DNA from: Symbiodinium natans
Taxonomy: Eukaryota; Sar; Dinophyceae; Suessiales; Symbiodiniaceae
DNA: 64,000 nt
Reading direction: 5' to 3'
Assembly (NCBI GenBank): GCA_905221605.1
Contig: CAJNDS010000085.1
Coordinates: 62,001-126,000, forward strand
This document shows positions 32,916 through 42,716 of the stretch, piece by piece. The translations under genes and the position numbers were made by a program. Position 1 is the first letter of the stretch, and each line of letters begins with the position of its first letter. Below the pieces are notes generated by a model. It was not told the DNA's origin and ran no database searches. It saw nothing but the letters and a program-made list of their open reading frames with translations.

Positions 32916-33075
32916 ACCTTGCCTAGTCAGGTGTATGGTACCACCCACACCCTAGGCGAAAATCTATCTTAAGGTCTCAACCCCAATACTCTATCTACAG
33001 ACCCCAACCCAAGTTGCCATCCTAGGAACAATGCTCACAACTATCTGGGTGCCATACCGCCTAACTAGGCAAGGG
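32916..33075. mobile_element. MITE-like element: about 28-bp imperfect terminal inverted repeats
   Basis: The left arm at about 32918-32946 (CCTTGCCTAGTCAGG, TATGGTACCA) and the right arm at about 33046-33074 (complement CCTTGCCTAGTTAGG, TATGGCACCC) match at about 22 of 26 positions with one gap. The 100-bp interior has no open frame. Size and structure fit a miniature inverted-repeat element or a stem-loop. A target-site duplication was not found. Confidence 0.55.
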
Positions 33076-33099
33076 GGTCTTGTGGAATTTGGTTCAGGG

Positions 33100-33960
33100 T
33101 TCGGGGTTAAGGGGTGCAACTCTAAGGTAGTCATCATATCTAACTGCTTATGCAATATAATTACATCATAACTAAGAAGAATTAGCTTGTTTGTTTTGGT
33201 TTGTCATCAGCAGCTGTCTCAATCATTGCTGTTTCCTTGTGCTTACCAAATAACAGATAGCATGATCAAACACTTCTTGTATTTCAGGCTTTCATCCACT
33301 ACTTTCGTGTTCTTGTATGCTTTCCATTTTGCTTTGCAATTTATGCAGTCGCGCCAAGGTTGCCCCAATCCATTAAACCCGAACTCTTCGACAGGTTTTT
33401 TGCTGTGGCATCATGTGCATTCGGTTGTCTCCATCTTGCTAGTATGAATACACTATCCTTTTGCACTCCTTGTTTCAAGCATTTGGACCAAGTCAAGGTG
33501 TATTGACATAATTCGAAGCGTGACTACTGACACAGTATGTTCGTTTGAAACGGTTGATGTCTTTGACTCGACATCTGGTCCACTGTATCCGTCAAACTCA
33601 ACTATATAATATCTTGTGCACCTTTAACCTGTATTAGCATTATATTAATGCAACATACACTCTTTCATAATGCGAGATTATGAAAAGGTGCGTCTGGACA
33701 GGGTAACTATACTACTGTCAAGTTACAATAGGAAAATCTTTTTGCATTCATTGCTTTTCAAAGGCTTCACCTGTGTCCGTCCTCTGTTATGTTATGGGTT
33801 CACCTTCAGTTTTATTAATATAAAATGCATAAGGTGTGTATCAATTTCAATATTGATATTGCCATTATCACGGCTTGTTTCCTCTACTAACTCTAAATGT
33901 GCACGGAGCACATGCACATCTTGCCCCTTTGTCATTTTTTCAACCTGGGCCTCAGCTAGC
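33100..33960. other. AT-rich island without genes
   Basis: About 860 bp are clearly richer in A+T than all neighbouring DNA, with long T runs and motifs such as GCATTATATTAATGC (a small palindrome). The + strand frames at 33187-33447 and 33670-33975 are open mainly because of base bias and are hydrophobic. The composition change is abrupt on both sides. It may be an insertion or a regulatory or matrix region. Confidence 0.6.
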
Positions 33961-34194
33961 CGCGAGGCTCACTGACGCATCCGCAGAATGATTGCCGCTC
34001 CGCCTGCAGTCAAAAGCCAGCATGGAATGGCATGGAATGGCAAGAGTGTGCATGAAGCCGAACCAAACCTGCTTGTCCGCATGCCAGCAAAGGCCGCAGT
34101 TGCTGCGTAGATGACTGCTTCACGGAGAAGTCAGGACTGCCAGCTTCTTGTGGCGCAGCGTCATTCTGCGCAGTCACAGCTTCTGGACAGGGAA

Positions 34195-35160
34195 GCCCCC
34201 TCTCGTGCCTTGCACCCACGAGCTGGACCTGGTGATCCGAGAGAAGCAGGAGATGCAGAATGCGATGCACAAACCAAGAGAGAGCAAAGATGTGGGTAGT
34301 CCCGGTCTCTGGGGCTTCGAGTCTGAAAGCATAACTCTCAGAAGCCGCCTGGGGAAGTGAATTTCTTGAAGCACCCTGGATTTGGGGGGCCTTCACTTTC
34401 CCCTTTCAGGACGCGCTGAAGTCCTCCGAGCCTCGGCAGGACCGCAATTTTTGCAGCTCTGCCAGTTCTGCCCTTGCACAGCTCAAGCTGCAAAAGTGGC
34501 GCGTAGTGGCGCGTTGTGGGGCGAAGTGCAAGAATTTGGGGAAGGAGCCGCCGGCACCTCCCAAGCTTCCCACGGATGTGGTCGAGGCGAGCCTTTGCCA
34601 GCTGCAGCAGATGCAAATATCATCAGCTATCAAGTATCCAAAAATATCAAATATCATCAAATATCCATAAAGTGCACACAGTGCTTAGATGGAGTAGATG
34701 CAGCCCTTGCATCTGTAGTTGCTGTAGTTGTCTGCAGGAGCTACGGGAGCTGCGGCGGCAGCAGCATGCGACCCTGCTGAACAAGTGTGGGGTAAGCCGG
34801 GAAAGCGTCCGAGCATGTCTGCGCCTTTCGTTCGGCACTGGCAGTCTGCAAGGAGTTCTTCACGCAGCAGTCGCAGCAGCAGCGGGAATATCAGGAACGC
34901 CACTGCGCCTTGTCTGTGAGAGTCGGAGGCAAGCTCGGCTGCTTTGCCACGCTTGGCTGCCTTGGCATGTCAACGTGAGGCCAGCTCTTGCAGCACCTGA
35001 TCCAAGTCAGCAGCTGCTAGGCGGCAAATTTCAGGGCTTCCAGTGCTTGTGCATTGTCAGTCTATTGGGGCTAAATGGACAAGACCCCCAAAATGAAGCA
35101 CCACCCGGTCTACCGAAAGGTGGACCGGCCTCCGAGCCATGTGCGTAGGATCCACACTGC
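34195..35160 (+). CDS. Uncharacterised coiled-coil protein (multi-exon)
   Basis: Coding-like + strand pieces: 34215-34290 (ELDLVIREKQEMQNAMHKPR), 34410-34612 after a TTTCAG acceptor (DALKSSEPRQDR..., SALAQLKLQKWRVVARCGAK, PPAPPKLPTDVVEASLCQLQ), 34738-34788 (ELRELRRQQHATLLNK), 34854-34915 (EFFTQQSQQQREYQERHCAL) and about 35070-35125 (TPKMKHHPVYRKV). They are rich in Glu, Gln, Lys and Leu and read as coiled-coil helices broken by short introns. A further Gln-rich piece at 35462-35515 may belong. No named family; a structural or cytoskeletal role would be a guess. Confidence 0.45.
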
Positions 35161-35904
35161 TAAAGCGAGGTCGGTCCGAGTGCTGGCGAGTTGCATGTGC
35201 AGGTTGCTACGTGTGACTGTTTCGAGTGAATGTGATCTAGCTACTGTTTGGCCAGTTTCTGACTCGCTGTTGATCTATGTTCCACTCGAGAACCCTTGGC
35301 TGGGTACGGAGAGTGGAGCAAGTGTGCTAACGTTCAGGACGATCCAGCGATCGGTCTTCAGTGATCCCGCCAAGTGGGTCCCAACTGTAGCTCTCTTGTA
35401 AAGAGACCGACCTTCAATTGTCACGCAAATGTTTTAGGGGATTCCGCTCACAGGTCTATTCATGTCACAGCAACACCAGCAACAAGCAAGTGGTCCTTCT
35501 TTTGGGTTCCCGAAAAGTAAACGCTTGTCCTTGGTTGTATGCATTGCATACTCATGCCCATTGCCAAATCTGTTCCCAGCAATTAATCTTCGCTCAAAAC
35601 ATAGGCTGAGTTTACAAGTCAGATGTGTTTATGTGTGTTTAGTTCGTAGGTTGCCTCTTGGTTTAGCAGTTTGTGTTCATGCGTGTGCCTGCGTCAGCAG
35701 CCTGAGTTGTGCTCACTGTTCACACATCAAGGCCAACGCAACAATGGAACTTTGCCTGCATGAATTCTGCTAGCTGTGTTGCATGCCGCTTGACGGTCCA
35801 CCGCGCGTCCCATCCCTGTGTGCTTCAGCTGAGGCGGCTCTGGCCAATGGTGTGCCGCGCCGGCAAAGGCTGTAATGAAGTGACGCGTCCTTCCCCCGTG
35901 CAGC

Positions 35905-37300
35905 CAAACTGATGGGGGAGGCATTCGGGATCAACAGGACTGGCTGCTTCGTTAATGTAAGGCTGCTGCAGGGTAACAAAGCATGCTGGGCAGCAGCTCG
36001 TGGCGTTTCTACGCCAGCTGATGACCATAGAGCGTCTTGCCACAAAGACGCGCATTACCTGCCAAAGATGCAGAGAATGGCAACGCCGCATTTCCCCATT
36101 TTAAAAATGACGTGAGGCGGCGCTCATACCGATTCATCTGTAATTGTTCTTCCTCGCAGATCTGCGCCGTTTCTGTCCATGTCGATTAGAGCACAAGTGC
36201 CTGAACGACTCCGTGAAGAGACGCTGCTGCTGGAACACAAGACCTGTGTGTCAGCATTTTGTCGTTGCCAGCCTTCGGCCTGAAAAAGGGACAAGAGGCG
36301 GCGGCTTGCCTTCGAAAACAACGGGCGATTCGTGGGCTACCGTACCAATGATGCCAGTCTGCATGGAGTTGCAGCAGACACCTTCCGTGCACTGCTTGTC
36401 CTTGAATAGCATTGGAGGCACTCCTCCTAGCTGCCGTCGAGACGAAGCTTCAAAGAGTTCGCTTGCTCCCGGTTGAGCAGTCAGCTACCAAGGTTGAATC
36501 TTCTTGCAGTATCGTACCGTATCGTGCAGTATCGTACAGTATCGTACAGTATCGTACAGTATCTTGCAGTATCTTGCAGTATCTTGCAGTATCTTGCAGT
36601 ATCTTATGGCATCTTGCAGTATCTTACGGCAATGATTGTTGCAAGTGCTTAGACCCCTGGAATTCTTGAAACAGCCATCGCCGAGGCGCCCACTGCAGCG
36701 CGAGGTGCTGCGGCGGCGGCGCCGGGCCCCATGTGAGTGCAGATCCCTGATGATCGAAAAGACTTTCGGATGTTTTTGTGTGTTTCGTTGACGGGTCGAA
36801 TGATGAGCCGCGGGCGAGAGCCATAGCGCTGTGTCGCCGCATGTGCCATCTTTGGTCAAACTCAGGCGCATCGATTCTGCAGGGGGGCCAGGCAGCAGTG
36901 GCAGTTGTAGGTCTTGTAATGATGCACATCATCGTACAAGTTGCGCTTGACTCGTGACAATTCTTGACCTTTTGCGGGCTCGATTCTCTAGACTTGGTCT
37001 CAGGAGTGTCTCAGGCTTCACAAGGGCTAATCAAGCCCCCCTTGCCAGGCAGAGGCAGAGGTGGTGCCTAGCCGGTGGGAAGAGCTCCGCAAGGCAGCAG
37101 GCTGATCCGATGGTCCATGTTGGTCCGTGGCGCCATGGTCCAGGAAGTACTCGACCGCCACACCATCGTCATGCCGGGGCCTGCACTTTTGCTTGGAGTC
37201 ACGTTGACTGATGCATGTCGAACGCGATTCTTCAGGAAGGGCGGTTGGCTACAGGGCAAATCCAGAAGTTTCTTCGTCCTCGCAGGCGCGTTTTGACTTG
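35905..37300 (+). CDS. Uncharacterised conserved-looking gene (multi-exon)
   Basis: Successive + strand pieces: 35905-35957 (AKLMGEAFGINRTGCFVN, then a GTAAGG donor), 36165-36270 (RAQVPERLREETLLLEHKTC), 36288-36405 (RRLAFENNGRFVGYRTNDAS), 36430-36492 (AVETKLQRVRLLPVEQSATK, ending AAG|GTTGAA), 36648-36731 (TPGILETAIAEAPTAARGAA, then GTGAGTG), 37050-37105 (AEAEVVPSRWEELRKAA) and 37130-37200 (VQEVLDRHTIVMPGPALL). Junctions fall at sensible GT or GC sites. I do not recognise the family. The sixth and seventh pieces could be another gene. Confidence 0.4.
36505..36635. repeat. 10-bp minisatellite inside an intron
   Basis: About 13 tandem decamers. The first block is mainly AGTATCGTAC, the second mainly AGTATCTTGC, ending in degenerate units. 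It starts a few bases after the donor at 36493, so it fills an intron of the unknown gene. Confidence 0.95.
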
Positions 37301-38590
37301 AATGCAACGTGGATTGTTCATTGCAAGGTGCTGTTGCGATAATGAATGTTTTCGAACTTTATTACGTCTCGATCAAGCAGCATGCTTGTAGCACATGTAT
37401 GCCAGTGTCTGCCGGTTTCTACCAGTTGCATTGCATGATGCCCTTGTCGGCAGGTGCCGACCTGACCGTGTTCGAAAGGCCAAAGGGCACCGGACACAGA
37501 CACAGGAACTGGTTCGGAGCTCTCCTGGCCAGGTTAGACAGCACGTCGCACAAAATGCAGCTAAGCCTGTTGGGCTGCACAGCCAAGAAGCAGCCTGAGT
37601 GCTCCTTGTATGAGCTGCTTGAAGTCGTGCGCACACTGCGGTGTTGAGGTTAGAGGAGCCGCATGAGCAAACTTCGGCCAAAAGCCTGGATTCTGATATC
37701 TTCCGGTTTGGCTCGAAACAATCAGTGCAAGCCTTACAACCCTGCGACTTGCTTTGGGCAATGAGGCCAATCCTCCCTTCGAGCCTGGATTTCCAGCCAG
37801 AGCTGGCGCCCTGGCACCAGTGCCAATCTGTCAGGAAATAGGACCAGAGCTGCCCAGGTCAGCGTGACTTTGGCCACAGGGTGGCCCGGACCTCTGGTCG
37901 TGAAAAGATCTCACTTCGTGCCGACTTCAAGCATGAGGCGGCTCTGGCTGTATGCGCCACGGCCTGCTCCAAGCTTAGCCGGCTTGTCCTATCTCCGCGA
38001 TGCCTTCGTAGACGCCATGATGCCAAGAGTGTGCCGCAAGCGGTTCGCAAGAGCCTGGCAAGGCCTTGGCCAAACACTGGTGCCGTTGCATTCGTTTAGC
38101 CGCAATCCTGGCTTGGAATTGGCTTTTGGCGAGCGCGTCCTCAACAAACATGCTAACATGCATTCATGATCACTGTGATACGACTAAGACGAATCTGATC
38201 CACGAGTCGAAGAAGGGAAAGCTCGTTAGAGCCTCAGGGTTTGAGTGCCAAGCGCTTTGCTCCTCGAGAGAGGCATCGCCTCTATTCAAAGCGCGCTACG
38301 TCCACGCTGCAAGGCTTTAGAGATTCCGCTGGAGACCATTGCCCATTACGTGTGCTTGCCTGTGGTGGTTGCAGTAGGTGTTACGCCGTGACACAATGGC
38401 AGAATCCGCAAGCCCAGGCAGGTGCATTCCAGACGTCGCGACCTTTGCCATCACCCGCCATGCTTGCACTATCTGGCACTACAGGGCGCTTGCAGCAGAA
38501 TTGCATAAAGCAACCATAAGGCCGTGCATGGGAAGTCTTGGTCTCGTACAACAAGATATGGTGGGAGAGGCGTCGATTTGTGAGCTTTGG
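37301..38590. other. Ambiguous coding stretch
   Basis: Pieces at 37452-37600 (ADLTVFERPKGTGHRHRNWF) and 37864-38169 are open, the latter in two frames, both with protein-like composition. No domain or clean junctions allow a model. Exons of the flanking genes may be hidden here. Confidence 0.3.
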
Positions 38591-38599
38591 CATGGGCTT

Positions 38600-39434
38600 T
38601 GAGGTCGAAGGTGATGATCCAGTTTCTCGTTGCGTCAGGAATACCTTGCTGTCGCAATGCTCTCAAGCCTTCGAGAAACTGAGTGCAGACGGCTTACCTT
38701 GGTTGGGATAGTTCTGGCGTGGCAATGGGCTCCGGCAGTTCCAGGTCCAGCGGGCATGGGGCAAGATGATTGAGGTGACCCTGCTACAGCTCTGAGAATA
38801 TCTTTTGTCATACGTAGGACGCATGTACTTGCTTGTAACCTCATCAAGCAGTGGTAGATTTCTCGAAGTATTGGGAAAAATCGTGCAGGTGTACGGAGCC
38901 AGGTGCAAGGAGAAGGCTCAGGACTGCTCAGGTCACTGGCATTTTCCGCGCATGGTCATGTTTTGTGTGAATCTGAAGGAGGAGGCTGCTGTGCGTTCGA
39001 TGCCGGTGCAGGTAGCTATACCATAACTAATTATGCACAAACTTGAAATTTCTAGCTGCCTTGAAGTATGTCCTGAACAGTGTTGCTGCTTGCCGGAATT
39101 GAGAAGCGACTGTTCGGCGGCAGGCCACGGCGTTGAACAGCGACCAGTGTGGAACCCAATGCACAGTGTCCGCCTGTATATTTCGATGATGAGCGTGCCA
39201 GGTATGATGCCGAGCTGTTGACGCTGCGTTACAAGGTTTCATGCCAGGGAGATGTAAAAAGCTTTCTTTTCCGAGTAGTGAAGCGGTGAAAGACACCTTC
39301 AGGTTGTGTTAAACAATCATCGGAGGATTCTTTTTGCCTTGCAGTTGCAGATGACCAATGTGCGGTCAGAGGACCCTATGTCTGCTGCAAAGCCCGCGCC
39401 AGGCAGTATCCTGGCTACAAAGACGAGTTCGTGA
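38600..39434 (+). CDS. Uncharacterised protein, 3' exons
   Basis: Three convincing pieces. 38600-38710 gives FEVEGDDPVSRCVRNTLLSQ and continues to KLSADGLPWLG. 39160-39237 gives CPPVYFDDERARYDAELLTL and RYK, ending AAG|GTTTCA in phase 0. 39346-39434 follows TTGCAG in phase 0 (LQMTNVRSEDPMSAAKPAPG) and ends in TGA at 39432-39434. The last junction is frame-consistent. No family recognised; the start is not located. Confidence 0.4.
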
Positions 39435-40310
39435 CCTAATGCGGTCAGATGGTGGGCTTGCTCCTTGGGAAGTTGTGGTGCATCCTTGGGAAGTTGTGAA
39501 GGCAAGTTAGATGTAGCACTTTCTACATCACACGTGTTTCCGCATCAACAAAGTCGGCGAATCCGAAGTTTTCGCCGCGCAAGCGCTGCCCGTCGCTGTT
39601 CGTCGTCTCTGAGAGCGCTTGGGGGCGAAACGCAATAGTGACAAAGAAGATCAGTATGGACGCCAACCACAAGCCAGAACAACACCAGCAGCACGTGGTT
39701 AGGGTGGGTGGTTTTGAGGGCTTAGGGTACTTTTAGGGCTTGGGGTATTTAGGGCTTTGGGGTCTTGAGGGTTTGGAGAATGTCGGGTGTCGGCGTGTCG
39801 AGGGTTCAGGGTCCTCAGGTTACGGCTAGCTTTCGTTGGCCTCAGCTTGCTCAGTATTTGGATCAGATTGGGATGTGCGCTTGTTGAAGCGATGCCCTGA
39901 GGTTGGCCGCAGTTGCAAGGGCAGCAGGTGCCCACATTCAGTGCGCACGTGAAATTGTCAGATACCTGTCCTGTGACACCCTGGGCACCATTACGCAGCT
40001 TCCTTTGTACAGGAAGAAGGCCGGGGCCACCGCTTTGCCACAAGCGATTGCAGCGGTGCATTCCTGTGGGTGCTGACCTCAGTTTGCAGCTGTTGCCTTT
40101 TGTGGCACGCAGCCATGTTATTCTGCCTAAGCATGTGTAGTTCAAGGAAGCACACCTTCACGGAATCATGCTCCCTGCCGCCGTCATCGGCAAAATTTGC
40201 CGGCCATTTTGTTCATGAACAAACCCTGCCCGATAATTGGCCAACTCATCTGAACAAGTATTCGCCTTTGCAGTGTGCTTGGCCGGCAAATCTTTGGAGC
40301 ACAAGTCTGT
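39435..40310. other. Intergenic with telomere-like remnants
   Basis: 39699-39830 holds degenerate TTTAGGG-type units (TTAGGG, CTTAGGG, TTTAGGGC, TTGAGGG). No supported gene. Confidence 0.5.
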
Positions 40311-40319
40311 GTGGTTGCA

Positions 40320-41420
40320 GCGTTTCAGATCGAATCTACAAGTTGCGCTTGTCCGGTCAAAGAGCTGGAAAGCTGGAACTGATACCTCTAGCTTGCCGAA
40401 TGAAGAAGTGAGTGAGTTCATTATGGATACGGAATGTTGCGGAGTTATTGCAGTCAGAGCGGCGCGATTTGAAGCCATGCTCGCTGATCAATACCGTGAA
40501 TTCATGGAAGCAACGACTGGTGTGGCTCGGTTGCTAAGCAGAAGTCCTGCTACGCGTGTGACGACGTGACGACGTGACATGACGAGGCGGACGGGCTTAC
40601 TGTCCTCTGACAGCCAAGGCCGTGCTGCCCCCAAGGGACCTGCGCATGCCGCGCAGAAGTGCGGAGCTTCGCCGATCGACAGCAACGTCGGCAGCCAAAG
40701 TGCAGATGGAGGTCCCAGCCGTGTCCAACACGTCCACACCCTACTGGACCTGACTGTAGCCGACGTGGCTTTAGGCCTTGACCTGTCATGATCCATTTAT
40801 CTGATTCACTCCTTCCGGCTCATTCATCCCGCACATTTCGCACATGGCGGCCATTCTACGTTTTCTCCGATGCGACCAAGGTCCAGACAGAATGCCATGC
40901 TCGAGGCGGTGGCCGGGATGAACGAGCCTGCCAACATGACAGGCGCTGGTGCAGAAGCTGCAGCAGCACTGCAAATGTGCAGCGCTGCTGTGCTAACTGC
41001 GATGCCACAGCTCCAGGCGACGACCTTAGTCAAGCCTACTCGCATCATTTTCACACCGCAGTGCGAGCTGCCACCTCGTGTGGGCCTTCCTACATTGAGG
41101 CCCCCAAGCCTGGCTGGTCTCGTGGAGGTCCACTACTCCAGGATGCAGTGCGGCTGAGCGGTGGCGAGAACCTGATCCTGCAGCGCGTGCTTGCTGCTTC
41201 CAGCTCCTTGGCTGATAGAGCAGGGGGGTTACTCTGGAGGCTTCCATCCTTCCATCCCATCCTCAGCGCACCGGCGCTGCATTCATGCCTCATCGGAGCT
41301 TCAGATGTGCACATGCCCCCTGATCCATCGACATCCATTGACTCCCACTATGGTGTTGCTATTTCTAGTATAGATTCAGCTGGTAGCAGTCCCATTTCGG
41401 ATTTCCCCTTCGTTAATTAG
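40320..41420 (+). CDS. Uncharacterised protein(s), possible exons
   Basis: 40454-40545 gives AVRAARFEAMLADQYREFME and continues in the same style. 40630-40755 is open and protein-like in two frames. 40788-41420 is a 210-codon frame whose middle part (ANCDATAPGDDLSQAYSHHF, PSYIEAPKPGWSRGGPLLQD, AVRLSGGENLILQRVLAASS) looks coding and ends in TAG at 41418-41420. The PSYIEAPKPGW...GGENL segment faintly resembles IPT/TIG immunoglobulin-like folds, but this is weak. A competing frame at 40900-41157 is also open, so the gene is uncertain. Confidence 0.3.
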
Positions 41421-42716
41421 TGCCCCAAGCTCTCGCCCTCTGCTAAGGACTTGTTTATGCCTTGTGCTTGTCTCTTATCATTGCAGCACTTGGCTCTGGT
41501 TTTGGGAGAAGCAGCTAAGGCGCTCCAACCCATGAAAGTGCTCATGCGTTCAGTTTGAGGAGAGCGGAGTTGCTCTTGACTGTGGCACCGTCGCACCGGC
41601 ATTCTGGCTCCCTGCAAGGAGTGCGGTCACCACAGGACGTTCATTCTTGGATGCAACACTGCCACCAATGCCTTGCCAGGGCCTCGGACAGGCTTTGACA
41701 GGTGTGCCGCAAGTGAATGGCAGCTAGGCCATTGTTGTCCTGCATTTCGGCTGCCTAGGCTGGTGAAGTTGGTGCCCGCGGCTGAATCCCGAACGTGCTG
41801 CTTCTGTTTATGGACATGCCCTTTGCAGCAATCAACTTTTGCGAAGTTGTCGCATCATATCGCAAGCGACAGATAAGAAAGGATGTCCATGACATAGAGG
41901 ATGCAGCAGATCCGCCCGATATCCTCAGTACAGAAGGCCTCGCAAACTGATCGCCAGAGGACCGCTGCTCATGTTTCAAGACAGTTGTACGACTAAAGTG
42001 TTTCCACCCTGTCTCTGGCAGCTCGACTCAGAAAAATCTTGCAACATGTTGCAGCACAGCATAGACTTACGCACACGACTCCGTTCATGTTGAGCTACAC
42101 AGCGCTGCACGAAGAACCTTGCTTGTCTAAAGTACACTACTCTGTGAAATACAGGTGCCTCATTGGTCGTTGGCGCCGAGCAGGCCTGTTGGGACGGCAG
42201 AAGTTACCAAGAGCCTTCATATGTGCTCGCTACTGGTATGGTGGGACAAGACTGGCCCCACCAGGCCTTGCAGCCTGCGGGAAGAGGCGCTGAATCGCTG
42301 TGGGGTTTGCTCTTCAATCAGTGTGTGCACGCTCCGGGGATTTATGGGGTTCTTACGTTCTGGGATTCCCTGTGGCTCCTGCCTAGGCGTGGAGCAAGGT
42401 TGTCCTCTCGCCTAGGTCCTGTGGTGTCTCTCTTTTGCATCCTTGCATGCACCGCTTCCTCTCGTGCATATTCCCTCGACAACCCTGCCCCCGAGTCCCG
42501 TGCACATTGTCCCGGACCTTCAAATCGCGCGAAAGTCGACTGAAGCGTCCACGGAGGTCTTTCGGGTCGAAGGAGGCTTTCGTACAATCGCAGTAGGGAG
42601 TAGGGGTGCACTCAGTGGTCATCTTCCACTGTTTGGGGTGTACGTCGACACAACTGATAGTGCGCAGGCCTACACATGGCGGCCCTGAACACTTTTCTAA
42701 ACAGCATGCAGTGCCC
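41421..42716. other. Stretch without a clear gene; diverged minisatellite copy
   Basis: A + strand frame at 42163-42400 (LWGLLFNQCVHAPGIYGVL) may be an exon but lacks support. 42380-42530 holds units (CTCGCCTAGGTCCTGT, GAGTCCCGTGCACATTG) related to the minisatellite at 59275-59660. Confidence 0.35.
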
